Origin: Margaritifera margaritifera
Lineage: Eukaryota; Mollusca; Bivalvia; Unionida; Margaritiferidae
Length of the DNA stretch: 64,000 nt
Direction of reading: 5' to 3'
Assembly: GCA_029931535.1 (NCBI GenBank)
Contig: JAQPZY010001555.1
Location: forward strand, 2,738,001-2,802,000
Shown here piece by piece: positions 1-9,887 of the stretch; positions within the stretch are counted from its first letter, which is position 1, and every line of letters starts with the position of its first letter. The notes beneath the pieces were generated by a model. That model saw nothing but the letters and a program-made list of their open reading frames with translations, was not told the origin of the DNA and ran no database searches. Position numbers and translations under genes: made by a program.

Positions 1-940
1 CTAATAAGGATGGTGCACGGGAACCAACCCGTTTGACAAGCGGACATCAACTCTTAGCAAACCCACTGGAGTTCTGTTTGGAATAAAACAAGCTGGTTCC
101 CTGTATGGATAATAGGTACTTACGCGTATCACAGCGAGAAAAGCACCAATCCCATGGATCATACATTGTATGAATAGATACATGATTGTATGAAATAAAT
201 TAATATCGAATGACTCCGATAAAAATAAACAGGTTAGTGACTTGTAATACGTCCCAAGCAGAAACTAAACCCGCGTCGTGGGTAACGGCTGCCATCGTCT
301 GCTCTCAAGCACCAGGGCTCGAATCCACTTGGCCATGCACTCGTGCCCAAAAATATGGCACGAGATCAAAGGAAAAGGCTAGGATTTTACGAGAACAAAT
401 TCTCTTAGAAAGCGGATAATAAAATTCAGCTCAAAGCACATAACCACTAGGTTTATATTTAGGTAAGCAAGATGTATGCATGAATTATAATTACAAATTG
501 GCACCTAAAGGGCTTATCTATAGAATCAAGCCTTGTTTTGTGTGGATTGCACGATTATATAAAATAAAGCTATTTTGAATGACACTACTATAATCAAACA
601 TGTAAGAGAGTTATGATTCATCCCAGGCAGCGATCAGACCCACACGTCGAATAGCAGCAGCCACCACCTAGCTGTCAAGCACCAGCTCTCTAATCCACAC
701 GACTATACGCTCATGCACAAAGAACGGGATGGAACAAAGTCGATGGAAAGGACTCCAGGAGTACTGGAACCAACACGCTTGGCAAGCGGAAATTAACATT
801 AGCTAAATGCACAAACCAACTGAATTTTTATATAAAAATGGCATAAGTTCTGTCCATTCAATTCTAATTACAAACTGACACACGGACACATACACACACA
901 TACGCATACATATCTATTTATCTATCTATCTATCTATCTA

Positions 941-1027
<87 letters not shown>

Positions 1028-1560
1028 AAGAAACAGCAACGCTGTTTTCCCTGAAATCAAACCTTTTATGTTTGGGTACATGATTATATAAAATAAGTTT
1101 ATATTTAATGACTCCAATATTATAAAACGGGTAAAATAACTATAATTCGCCCTTTGCCTAGCTCCCATGAACCAGGGCTCTAATTCATTCATCCGTGCGC
1201 TCATTCCCCTAAACAATGATGGAACAAGTTTTGTTTAGAAATGGTATATACAAGGAATCATAATAACAACTTGACAGCTCTCTACCAAAAGGATAGCAGA
1301 GCGCTCATCCCCGGAATCAAACAATGTACGATTAAATGAAAGAAAACTATATCAAATGACACGAAGATAACCAAATAACCTAGAGATTTGTAATTCGTCC
1401 TAAGCTCGAATATAACCCACGCTGCGAATAACGGGAGGAAAGGGATCGATGAGCACGGGAACCAACTTGTTTGACAAGTGGAAATTAGCACCTTTCTAAA
1501 TGCACAGTCCCACTGTATTTCTTTTTAGAAATGCAATGTGTATAAAAGAATTTATAATTA
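1..1560 (-). repeat. four degenerate tandem copies of a tRNA-headed repeat
   Basis: Four diverged copies follow one another at roughly 1-470, 480-890, 1025-1270 and 1280-1560. Shared landmarks on the + strand are 'ggaacca-c-cgttTgacaagcgga', a 'gattatataaaataa...aatgac' block, 'taattacaaatt' and a tRNA-like head read on the minus strand, with an A-box-like TGGCCAAGTGGA and 'ctggtgcttga' but a weak B box. Unit length is about 400-480 bp; the third copy is split by a microsatellite. It is probably a SINE-derived tandem array; no coding capacity is seen. Confidence 0.6.
913..1024. repeat. (TCTA)n then (TA)n microsatellite
   Basis: A run of TCTA tetranucleotides passes into about 40 TA repeats with one C interruption at 980. 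It lies inside the tRNA-headed repeat array and separates its second and third copies. Confidence 0.95.
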
Positions 1561-1861
1561 CAAATTACGGACAAAGATTTAGAGAACTCAAGCGAATACA
1601 GTATACTAAGCAAATCAAGATCTCACTCTGGATATTATTTACAGAGTACTTTTAAATATAAGGTGGAATGCGGAAATAATACAGTTTTAAAATGGTCCAT
1701 GTAAATTACATATAGCAAACTGCTGCAAAGGTGACCCATTGAATTCCTTTCCAACCGTTTGTCCAACACAAACCTATGCAGTCAATGTAAACAAGCTCAC
1801 CTACTTATGTGATTAGATTGGGAAGAGGTCCATTGTAATGCATAGGATGTGATAGTTGATT

Positions 1862-2035
1862 ATTGTTTTTAATTTGGTTGGTTTGATTTTTTACGGCACA
1901 TTAAAAACACAAGTTTGTAATTTAGTCCCGAGACAATTGGAGTAAAGTACCTTGCCCAAAGACACACCACGGTATCCAAGCCTGGCAGATCCGATGGTAG
2001 GATTCGAACTCGCAACCACTTGGTCGCGAATTATT
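1862..2035 (-). mobile_element. SINE fragment, tRNA-derived
   Basis: On the minus strand there is a B-box-like 'gagttcgaatcctacc', followed by 'gtgtgtctttgggcaaggta' and a 3' end 'gtgccgtaaaaaatcaaacc'. This order (tRNA promoter, conserved central block, lineage-specific tail) is typical of marine invertebrate SINEs. The A-box side is missing or diverged, so it is a 5'-truncated copy. Confidence 0.6.
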
Positions 2036-2039
2036 CATA

Positions 2040-2880
2040 AAATTTAGGAAGCGTGTGCCTTTTCTTCACAGTTATATCACGTATGTATGTGTACTTTATT
2101 ATGTGATTGCTATTTATTCCCGTGATGTTCGGAGAAAACAGACTGCTTAATGTGATCCTGCCTTTCTGTCCGTGCTTTCATAATGTCGTGCAACTCATCA
2201 TCTCGGTCCAAAATAGAGCTTAGTATATAATTTGGGTGGTGGTGGTGCGCTGCAAATGTAGACAACGGTGTTTGGATATTGATCCACCCCAATGGGTGTG
2301 AGCTAGGGGGTGGGAATAGTTTTCAATGAAATTTAAATAACTTCTGATTGTTAAGTCTTACATGTCTTACAGTTGGTATGTATGATCATTCCTCCATGTG
2401 CTATCAAACATTATTTTGGACATAGAATGAGACCCGTGGGTAATACCCTGTAGGGGGTGGGGGGGGGGAGGTGGAGGTGGATACAGATATGAGCTCACGG
2501 TCTGAACTTAAAAATCTACTGCAACTCTTGAGATATCCATCCTATATCCATGCATATAATTAATAAAATTACTCATCGTAAATATACGATCTAAGATATA
2601 TCAATGACTTTGGAGACTGGTTCTATCATAACACGAAGAGATATATCACTATAGAGTCGGAAAAAAGAACAGGGAAGCGCATGTATGTGGGTTATGCGCA
2701 CCCTCTATTTATTCACTGTAAAATCCTTATGGTAATGAAATATATTCCACAAAGCATAATAAACTAGGTTATCTTATTTATTAATGACAGCTTGTACCTT
2801 TTTCGTTGTTTTTGTATTTATGTATTCTTTTTTGAACTTTTTGTGTTTGTAAACGGTTTATACAGAAAAATAACGTATTG
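2040..2880. other. no recognisable gene
   Basis: AT-rich sequence with a GGTGG run near 2235 and a G-rich stretch at 2456-2480. Short open frames here have no recognisable domain. Nothing else is supported. Confidence 0.5.
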
Positions 2881-3071
2881 AAAACTTTACTGCGCTCACC
2901 AGACCCAAGGCTTGACCGTATGGTCGCTGGAATTTACAACCATTTGAGCTGAAAGTAAATTTCGTTCCTAGAAGTTTTGAAAATACAAATCAAATACAAA
3001 ATATTGCGAATCAAACATCGTTCTTGCATTGACTTCAGTGTATCATACCTTCAACCTTGTTCCATTCTTTT

Positions 3072-3172
3072 CTGGGGATGAGCGCATGGCCGTGTGGGTT
3101 AGGCTGCTGGTGCATAGGAGCTAGGACATGAGTGCCGTTGAGTACGATTCACCCTGGAACGAATTCTAACAC
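3072..3172 (+). mobile_element. tRNA-like SINE head shared by both duplicates
   Basis: The block 'gatgagcgcatggccgtgtg' contains an A-box-like TGGCCGTGTGGG. About 65 bp later comes a degraded B box 'gtacgattcaccc'. The homologous place at 56570-56705 has 'tgttcgatcc'. Its presence in both copies places the insertion before the segmental duplication. Confidence 0.5.
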
Positions 3173-3218
3173 TCTAACCTTTATTATGTTGTCACTCTAT
3201 ATCAATTTATTTCATATA

Positions 3219-3221
<3 letters not shown>

Positions 3222-3303
<82 letters not shown>
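3222..3303. repeat. (AT)n microsatellite
   Basis: About 40 uninterrupted AT dinucleotides, adjoining the 3' end of the SINE copy at 3305-3655. Confidence 0.97.
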
Positions 3304-3304
<1 letters not shown>

Positions 3305-3307
<3 letters not shown>

Positions 3308-3655
3308 GCAAAGACACACCAAACAAAGCGGAAAATGTTATCCCTTGATTCTACAGGAGTATGCTAGATAACATTAACACATTTTTAAATACGAAAAAAT
3401 AATATTATCATACAGGTGAGAGATTTTTAATTCGTACTCTACGTAGATTCGAACCAGGATCCGCGAATTACTGCACCCATCGCCTTGCATTTAAGCACCA
3501 ACCCCTATACGATCTCGACCGTGCACACGATCTAAAAAATGTTGCTACAAAGTCAGTGGTATAGGCATTCGTGCGTAGCAGACATACCCGTATGTCGACC
3601 CAGTAATTATTTCTCATCTATGTATACAGTCCATCTGGATTCCTACTACAGAAAT
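3305..3655 (-). mobile_element. SINE, ~350 bp family with internal tRNA promoter
   Basis: Read on the minus strand it runs from 'ggaatccagatgg' through an A-box-like 'ggtcgagatcg' and a B box 'tggttcgaatctac' to a tail 'gtttggtgtgtctttgcaat'. It matches the + strand copy at 59932-60265 almost throughout. About 110 bp of leader precede the tRNA-like part, which is unusual and suggests a composite or dimeric SINE. Confidence 0.75.
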
Positions 3656-3669
3656 CAATGTATACAAAA

Positions 3670-3887
3670 GTTATTTTAGAGATTTACAGATATACACAAA
3701 ACAGAGCGGAAAGTGATATCCCTGGATTCTGCAGGAGAATGCTTGATAACATCAGCAGAAATTTGCATTCGTACTCTACGGAGATTCGAAACCAGATCTG
3801 CGGGTTACGGCACCCATCGTCTTGCATTGTTCGAATCTCTGTAGAGTATGAATTAAAGTTCTCTAACCTGTATGATAATATTATATA

Positions 3888-3888
<1 letters not shown>
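3670..3888. mobile_element. head-to-head 3' halves of the same SINE
   Basis: The first part, to about 3829, is the promoter/tail half of the 350-bp SINE in minus orientation. It abuts directly, at 'cttgcatt|gttcgaatct' near 3829, the B box and downstream part of another copy in plus orientation ('gttcgaatctctgtagagta', then 'ctctaacctgtatgataata'). The result is an imperfect inverted repeat centred near 3800-3830, followed by an AT microsatellite. Confidence 0.7.

Positions 3889-3889
<1 letters not shown>

Positions 3890-3953
<64 letters not shown>
3890..3953. repeat. (AT)n microsatellite
   Basis: About 32 AT repeats at the end of the inverted SINE pair. Isoleucine-tyrosine repeat reading frames here are artefacts of the repeat. 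Confidence 0.97.
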
Positions 3954-3957
<4 letters not shown>

Positions 3958-4016
3958 CGAAGCTGAAACAAATAAGATGTTCGTGCCAAAATTAAGTATA
4001 TACGTTTGCTATAATT

Positions 4017-6107
4017 TTACTGATGTGCATGTACATATTTTAAATCTATTGCTTTGTCTTGCAGGAGAGGCGTCCTTTCGGAGTCTCCGGGTCTGGCCTG
4101 TATTCTCGGAAGAGCGAGCAAAAGGCGTGACAAGTATCTTTTCTCTGAAACTTTGATGCAACTGTTCGTTTTCAAGTACAACTTCAACGTATTGGGAATG
4201 AACTCATCATTAAGTTCATTATCAAGGATTAAAATTATGGCATGTCTTTCATTTTCTCTGAGAACTTTTTCATATGCTTGCTGGTAATCGTTCCTACACC
4301 AATCACTTTGCAGGAATTTATTGGATAAAACTATTAGGGTAGTGAAGCTCGAATCTATTCCATGTAATATATTATCTATAAGAGGTATTCCAAGTATGAA
4401 ATTATCTTGTGTAAACGGTCGTAATGCATCTTTCTGAATAAGCACTTCTTGAACATATGTTTCATCATAGCTACTGTAGGAGATGAAGATATCGAAAGGT
4501 AGTTTACAGGAAACCTTTCTACGAAGACGCTGGAAACAACGGTAGTTTGCGATCAAGAAAACTTTAATCGGCTCTCGAAAATAATGTACCGCAAATATGA
4601 AAATTATAAGAGCGCTCAGTCCTTCAAAACTGATTGCAAGAACGAGAGATAAACTGATACCATCTCAGACAAAGTCAGAATCTAAGGCATCAATGATTGG
4701 CTTGCCTTTTGCCGGTCCTGCTTCGCAAATGACTTGGTACAGGTCCGGAATCTTAGCTCTGTTCTTTTGAAGCCAGTATTTCATCCATTTGGTATGACAA
4801 TCACATTGAAATGGGTTGTTGTGTAGATACAAAGACGAAAGATTTTTTAGATTCATATTTTGAATTCCCTCGGGAAGCATCATGAGCAAATTGTTATATA
4901 TCTGAATGGTACCCACGTTTTCAAAATTATGAAGAAAGTCTTCGTGTATTGTTGAAATAGAAGAAGTAGAAAGGTCTAAATTTGTGAGGTTTCGAAAGTA
5001 AACTCTGTCTGACAGTTCCCGAAGATTTTTACTATGTACGGATAAGGCAATGTACTTGCCTAATGGAATGACATACGGAAGTGGTTCTACCGTGTCACTG
5101 TCACAGACTACTGTCATTAAATCTAAAGCAACTGTCTTAGTGCATAGACATTGGCTCGGGCAATTCTCTTGAACCGAACAATTAAAGTCCTGAATCGGAA
5201 CTCTGTAAATCAGTTGATATTTCAGTGCTGGTGGGTTATAACAATCCATTATGAAGATTGGATTCAAGTCGTCAATCATTCTATAGATATTAATGTATAA
5301 TGTAAAAGAAAATAATAGACAATCGCACACAAGAGGGTTATGCAGTATATTCATTGAACCATTTCCCAGATTATACAGCTCCCAGATGTGTTCTACCTTT
5401 CCCAAACAAAGTAGATAGTTCACGTCTATTGTTGTAAGATTGTTTCCTATCAAATCAATGCGGAATGAATTGTTTAAGCTGAAGTCTGAAACTCTTATTC
5501 CTTTATGGTTGGTAAAATTTGATATAACATTTCTTGAAACGTTCACTAATACACGATTGCCTCTGAAAAGCATCGGCACCCATACGAGACCTATATCGTA
5601 GAGCTTCAATTGATTGAATGAAAATTGCATAATAGACAATGTCTTTAATTTTAAGTTTATGACATTAGTTTCTATCTCTTTAAGACCATTATGCTCTAAG
5701 TAGATTTCGTGGAGACTTGTCAAGTTATCAAGAGAACCATTGCGCAATACTGACACGTTGTTATAGTTCATCACAAGAATTTGAAGCGTGCCTCCGAGAC
5801 AGTTCAGTGTATAATTGTCTATTTCAGTTATACTATTGTGAGACAAATCCAGATGCTGGACCCTGGTTAAGGTACGAACAGATGGCGGAATTCTTCTAAG
5901 GCCGCTTTGAGTGACGGATACAAAGATGGAATCGTTATTTTTTTCAAAACAATCCTGGATCTCGTCTTCTCTTGCCGGATTACACTGCAGGTGCAGATCA
6001 TTCTTTGGCCTGCTACAATTGCAGCTGTCGCAAAGACAGACATCTAAAGTAAACAGAAATAAAAGGACACAGCTAGTAAAATTGATCAGATGCATATTAG
6101 CGGACAT
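4017..6107 (-). pseudogene. Toll-like receptor copy 1, one in-frame TGA before the membrane span
   Basis: A single-exon receptor of the multiple-cysteine-cluster Toll type, 697 codons with its stops. Residues 1-27 form a signal peptide. Cys-rich N-cap ~29-53, LRRs ~70-255 (for example LxxLDLSHNSI), C-cap 'NPLVCDC' 257-310, second N-cap 'CPSQCLC' 316-335, LRRs ~350-430, second C-cap 'NPFQCDC' 431-481. Codon 481 (4665-4667) is TGA where copy 2 has TGT for Cys, probably the C-cap's fourth cysteine. The frame then continues through a hydrophobic span (~486-510) and a Toll/IL-1R domain from ~538 (box 1 FDIFISY). Against copy 2 that domain lacks three codons and has ILG for EPG in the BB loop. The stop would give a 480-residue ectodomain without anchor. 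The start may instead be Met5 (6093-6095), the first Met of copy 2. Such receptors signal to NF-kB through MyD88. Pseudogene, secreted decoy or recoded gene cannot be told apart. Confidence 0.85.
4665..4667 (-). other. in-frame TGA splitting receptor copy 1
   Basis: The only interruption in the frame between 6107 and 4017. The next codon is GAT. A change from TGT needs one base. The 36 codons between this stop and the TTG at 4554-4556 are open and encode the hydrophobic membrane span. Confidence 0.9.
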
Positions 6108-6944
6108 TTGTTTGACTCAAGAACGCTTGAAATTATCTCTTCGTCAGTAAGACATTAGCGTGTACAATTTTAGGCTTCACATCAGGATCCATATATCACT
6201 GTACTGTTGTACAAAACGTGTCTTTAATGGATGCGATAGATACCTTTCCTAAAGGTGTCACTAACGAAGTTTCTTGTAAAAGGTTACACTAGTCGTAAAG
6301 ACCACTCAAAGAATTGATGCACGTTCTTTGGAAATGTAAAATTGTAAAATATGTACTATGGTCATTCTTTTTGTGGAGCAGACTATTCATTCTTTAATAA
6401 TTGTTTGTGATAAGGTTGACCAAGTAAGTCTTTAAATGGATAGTGCACTTTTATAGAGATGTGAACATGTTAACAACATGATAGCCATGTTTAATTCCTT
6501 GATGGGAGACATTCCAATAATTCGCCATGGGCAAATGTGTTTCGTTCGTGCTGACACTTGTATCTTGAAGCAGGAAACAAACCGTCGGCGTCAACAATCG
6601 CTGAGAAGACAAATCTGAAAATTTTAGAAATATTCGTCTTATTTAGATATGTTGATACATCAAATATAGCCATAGGATTATATAACAACACGTCACGCGG
6701 AGAAAACACACATAAAAGGTACATTCAGACAAAAGACTTGACATGTCAAGGAACAACACTATCTGCATTAAACATATTCCATAAATTTCAAAAGCAGAAA
6801 GAGGTCTTTTTTATTTCTAGCTTGTCAATTCAGGCCTATCTTCGTCCAACCGTACATCCATACTGAGTTTCTAAATCATTTGTATACGATTACATAAACG
6901 ACTGGACACGCTTGAACGAATCACGAGCGAATTCTTGAAAACAT

Positions 6945-6949
<5 letters not shown>
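6108..6949. other. 5' flank of receptor copy 1
   Basis: Clearly homologous to 58929-59850 with scattered indels. It would contain the promoter and any 5' UTR exon of the receptor. I see no convincing TATA box. The conservation over roughly 850 bp reflects the duplication and is not evidence of selection by itself. Confidence 0.5.
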
Positions 6950-7000
<51 letters not shown>

Positions 7001-7001
7001 G
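6950..7001. repeat. (AT)n microsatellite
   Basis: About 25 AT repeats with one T interruption. The equivalent place in the other duplicate (60299-60359) is also a TA tract, next to a SINE. Confidence 0.95.
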
Positions 7002-7199
7002 TCAGATTTTTATACAGATAATTGTCTCACCTACGTAAGCATGGTTACATATAATAATATTATAGACACTTCTCTGCCGACAGTGTCACCCTTGTCGATA
7101 ACAATGTGAAGAGTATTTGTATTTTGAAAGACACATATTCTCTGCACCAGTTTTTGCATTAAAGTGAAACTTTTTGGACAATATCATTACAGGCCTAAT

Positions 7200-9576
7200 G
7201 TTTATGCCGTGATATGATAAGTGTACACGTCTTGCCTGTCTCACCAGCTTCAGCAGCAAGTTAGTTGCATTGGTGGCTGCGTTCAACTGAAACTTCAGGA
7301 TATTAATTTGGTTCTAACGTATAATCCGTCGTATGCTGGGATGTCCTGTCTTGTCTGTCCAGCCTTATTAAGCGTCGTGGTGAACAATGTTAAAGTTGTA
7401 TCAAAACGATTGTTTTTTCAAGTCACATATCTTCTACATCAGTGGCTTCATTTAGGTGAAACTTATAAAAAGCGTCTGTACGGTCATTTGAGTAGCACTG
7501 TATTGAATTTGCGATTCACTTGAGATCCGTCATAGCAATACGACAGCGTTGCTTAAAAAATCTCATTTGCATCAAACGAAGTATTCGGTAACATTACTAC
7601 ACTTTAAATATACTGTTTCATCAACAACAATTCGGTCAAACATGTCTGGATTGCGAAAATTACTGATAATGTTTAATTCAAATTGGTCTGTCGCCTACTT
7701 ATGAAAACATCAGCTAAGTAGTGACAATTCTAAATTATTCAGCGTATTTGTCATAGTGCTGCAATATATTGCAGGATTCTATTCTTAATTCACCTGATAA
7801 ACAAATCACCAGCTGGTCATAGCTAACATTAGACCGAATCACATGTCACTATTTGCATGTATGTATTAGTATGATGAGCACTACTCTTGTGTGATGAGTA
7901 ATTGTCTTTTCCCGAGAGATTTGTAATTTTATATTTTTCTATACATAATTAACATATATGAAAATTTAATTGTTCACGTAAAATATATGAGAACACCTTT
8001 AACTGAGTATATTCGATGATTGATTGATTGAGTAATGGTTCTTTAAATTTCAACCGATTCCCAAACACTACGTATGAAATATTAGCAAGTAATAACACAG
8101 GATATATTCTTGTTATGCAATATTTATTAGGATTTTAACAAATATAACACAAAAGTATAGATGAAATAAACATGACTAACTCTTGAGCATTTGATCCGCT
8201 TTCATCGCCGGGGACGGGTGGGGTGGGAATTGTGAGAGGGGGAGGGAGCAGTGGGGAAAGAAATTAGTGTTTTTGATTTTAACAATAAATCGTACTTTGA
8301 TTACCACGAATGCATGGTCAGAACATAGGCTTGTTTCAAAGTAAAATTTCCCTATATTGTTAAAAGTCGTGATTAAGTTTAAAACTTGTCTCTGTTTCTG
8401 CCATTTCATAGATATGCTATGAACAAAAATTTTCTTATTCCCTCATCATTTGTATTGTAAAAGTATCTGAAGATTATGCAGGGCTATAACGACCCTAAAT
8501 GCTCCATTGTAATTTAAACTCAAACGTGTTTAATATAATATTGCTAGCATCGGCGGTGATGATACAATTAACGTGTCACCTAGACGAGGAAAGCCTACGT
8601 GCATACTACAAAGTCGCAGAAAGCAACATTAAACTTAACATTAATAACAACGACACGGAGGATGCACATGATAACACAAAGTGGAGTCTTATTGCCCTCG
8701 ACGAGTTTCCACTGTCTTTGGCAAAAACGACAGGAAGTTGTCCAGCATCTCGGGCATAGAAGATATATATATGGGGACATTACAACAACAATTTTCTCTA
8801 ATATATCTATCCTAGCAAGCCACTCAGCATGGCGAAAAACGTAATTTGAAGTATTCAACGGCTTCGTTTTGCGCAACCATACACTGTTGGTCCAGCAGCA
8901 AGAACGTTGTGGAAATGATAGGGACTCTAAGGATCAATGCAATGCATTTTGTTTTCAGATTTACAACAAAACGGGCCGTGGATATACCTGTTGATATTAA
9001 ACACATTTGTGTCAATTTTGTGGGTATATTATCCTTACCTTTCTTCTTACAGGTGAGGCAAGACGTGAAAACACAGTAGAAAACTAAATCATGCTTCAAA
9101 TTTAACTTTGTTATATTCCATTTGCTTTACATCTATTGAAACGTTTTCGTTTGTTGATATGAAGAATTAAGAACAATGTTAAAGATAATATCGACTGAAA
9201 AATTCATGCTTAAAAGTACTTTTTTATTATTATTTTTTTTTTCTGCACCGGTACGGAAATATCGAAGCAATTGTCGTACTTCCGTTCAAATATCATTTAC
9301 CATCTAACGCCAAGAGTTCAACTGCTATTCCTTTCAGGTATTGAAGATACAGCTTGACACTACAAAATCACAATAGCGAAAAAATACATGACCACTTGAA
9401 TGATAGATGCAGCAATATGAATATTCCCTATTTATCTTATTTTGTTTGGTAGTTGGGGATTTAAACGGCGATTTTTTTTTTTTTTATTTAGAAGTGAAGA
9501 ACACCGCTCGTTACAAGTTTGAACTTTTCAGATAATCAGACAGTCTGTAGTCTCCTACGCATGAAGACCCTTATAA
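7200..9576. other. mostly unassigned intergenic sequence
   Basis: No recognisable domain. A weak internal duplication ('cttgcctgtctcaccagctt' at 7231 and 'cttgtctgtccagcctta' at 7350, each followed by a '-aggtgaaactt'-like end) lies at 7225-7475. A G-rich stretch occurs at 8209-8258 and T-runs at 9220-9245 and 9472-9485. Confidence 0.4.
8499..8759 (+). CDS. possible small secreted-protein reading frame, unrecognised
   Basis: An 86-codon frame with a hydrophobic segment at residues ~10-26 (FNIILLASAVMIQL) that could be a signal peptide. A polar, Asn/Asp-rich stretch and two late cysteine/proline positions follow. Base composition is less AT-rich than the surroundings. The first codons are TTG-like rather than a clear ATG, no splice sites were established, and no homologue is known to me. 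It may equally be a chance open frame. Confidence 0.2.
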   Translation: MLHCNLNSNVFNIILLASAVMIQLTCHLDEESLRAYYKVAESNIKLNINNNDTEDAHDNTKWSLIALDEFPLSLAKTTGSCPASRA

Positions 9577-9730
9577 CACCGTGTAACAAATAATTTTGTT
9601 TTGTTTGTTCCTGGGTAGTAAGTGTTATTTCCTAATTGCTTATACCTCAAAAGTATAGAAAATGGCTATTATTCCCCACAAACTTTGCATTTGTGACCAG
9701 GACAGTGATATTTTGAAATTTACATATTTT
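9577..9730 (+). repeat. left terminal inverted repeat of the transposon
   Basis: Pairs with 11870-12016 in reverse complement. Only scattered substitutions and a short T-rich indel near 9600 separate the arms, which suggests limited age or conversion between arms. Confidence 0.9.
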
Positions 9731-9807
9731 CCAGAACATGTCAGATAGATTCAGTGCTGAGTAAACTTGGAGTAACTTCTAGAACTTTCCAGTAATATAA
9801 ATAGTAG

Positions 9808-9842
9808 TATAAATACAGGGGCCTTAAGCTCACCAGTTCAGT
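9808..9842 (+). promoter_or_regulatory. TATA box and initiator of the transposon gene
   Basis: TATAAATA at 9808-9815 is followed about 30 bp later by TCAGTT at 9838-9843, an arthropod-type initiator match. The distance fits an RNA polymerase II core promoter, and the first ATG of the gene (9888) lies about 50 bp downstream. Confidence 0.5.
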
Positions 9843-9887
9843 TTAGTTCCAGCTGCCTAAGTGGATACATATCTGCATTTTTCTGAG

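Larger units (their letters stand above)
2880..7200. repeat. segmental duplication, left copy (pairs with 56400-60520)
   Basis: The sequence matches 56400-60520 in the same orientation across the receptor gene and both flanks. Upstream flank matches include 'gagaagacaaatctgaaaa' (6603 and 59501), 'gtacattcagacaaaagactt' and 'aatatcattacaggcct' (7176; 60476). The 3' flank matches include the 'aaaatacaaatcaaataaa' and 'ataggagctaggata' blocks near 2980 and 3113. The copies differ by independent insertions: this one carries SINE and AT-repeat material at about 3180-3955, the other carries similar material at 59850-60360. Confidence 0.85.

Noticed and set aside
3658..4156. Reading frames of Ile-Tyr repeats on both strands
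   Set aside because: They are translations of (AT)n microsatellites and SINE sequence; the same effect is seen at 12624, 15229, 32401, 41211, 60198 and 61832.
4017..4556. A separate soluble Toll/IL-1R protein gene starting at the TTG at 4554
   Set aside because: The frame is continuous with the receptor upstream apart from one TGA, and no ATG or promoter supports an independent start.
7221..7523. 100-codon frame with several cysteines
   Set aside because: It lies over a weak internal DNA duplication, uses no convincing start, and shows no domain.
9577..9588. Transib/RAG-like recognition heptamer at the transposon ends
   Set aside because: The end only loosely matches, and the target duplication is 3 bp rather than 5 bp, so no RAG relationship is claimed.
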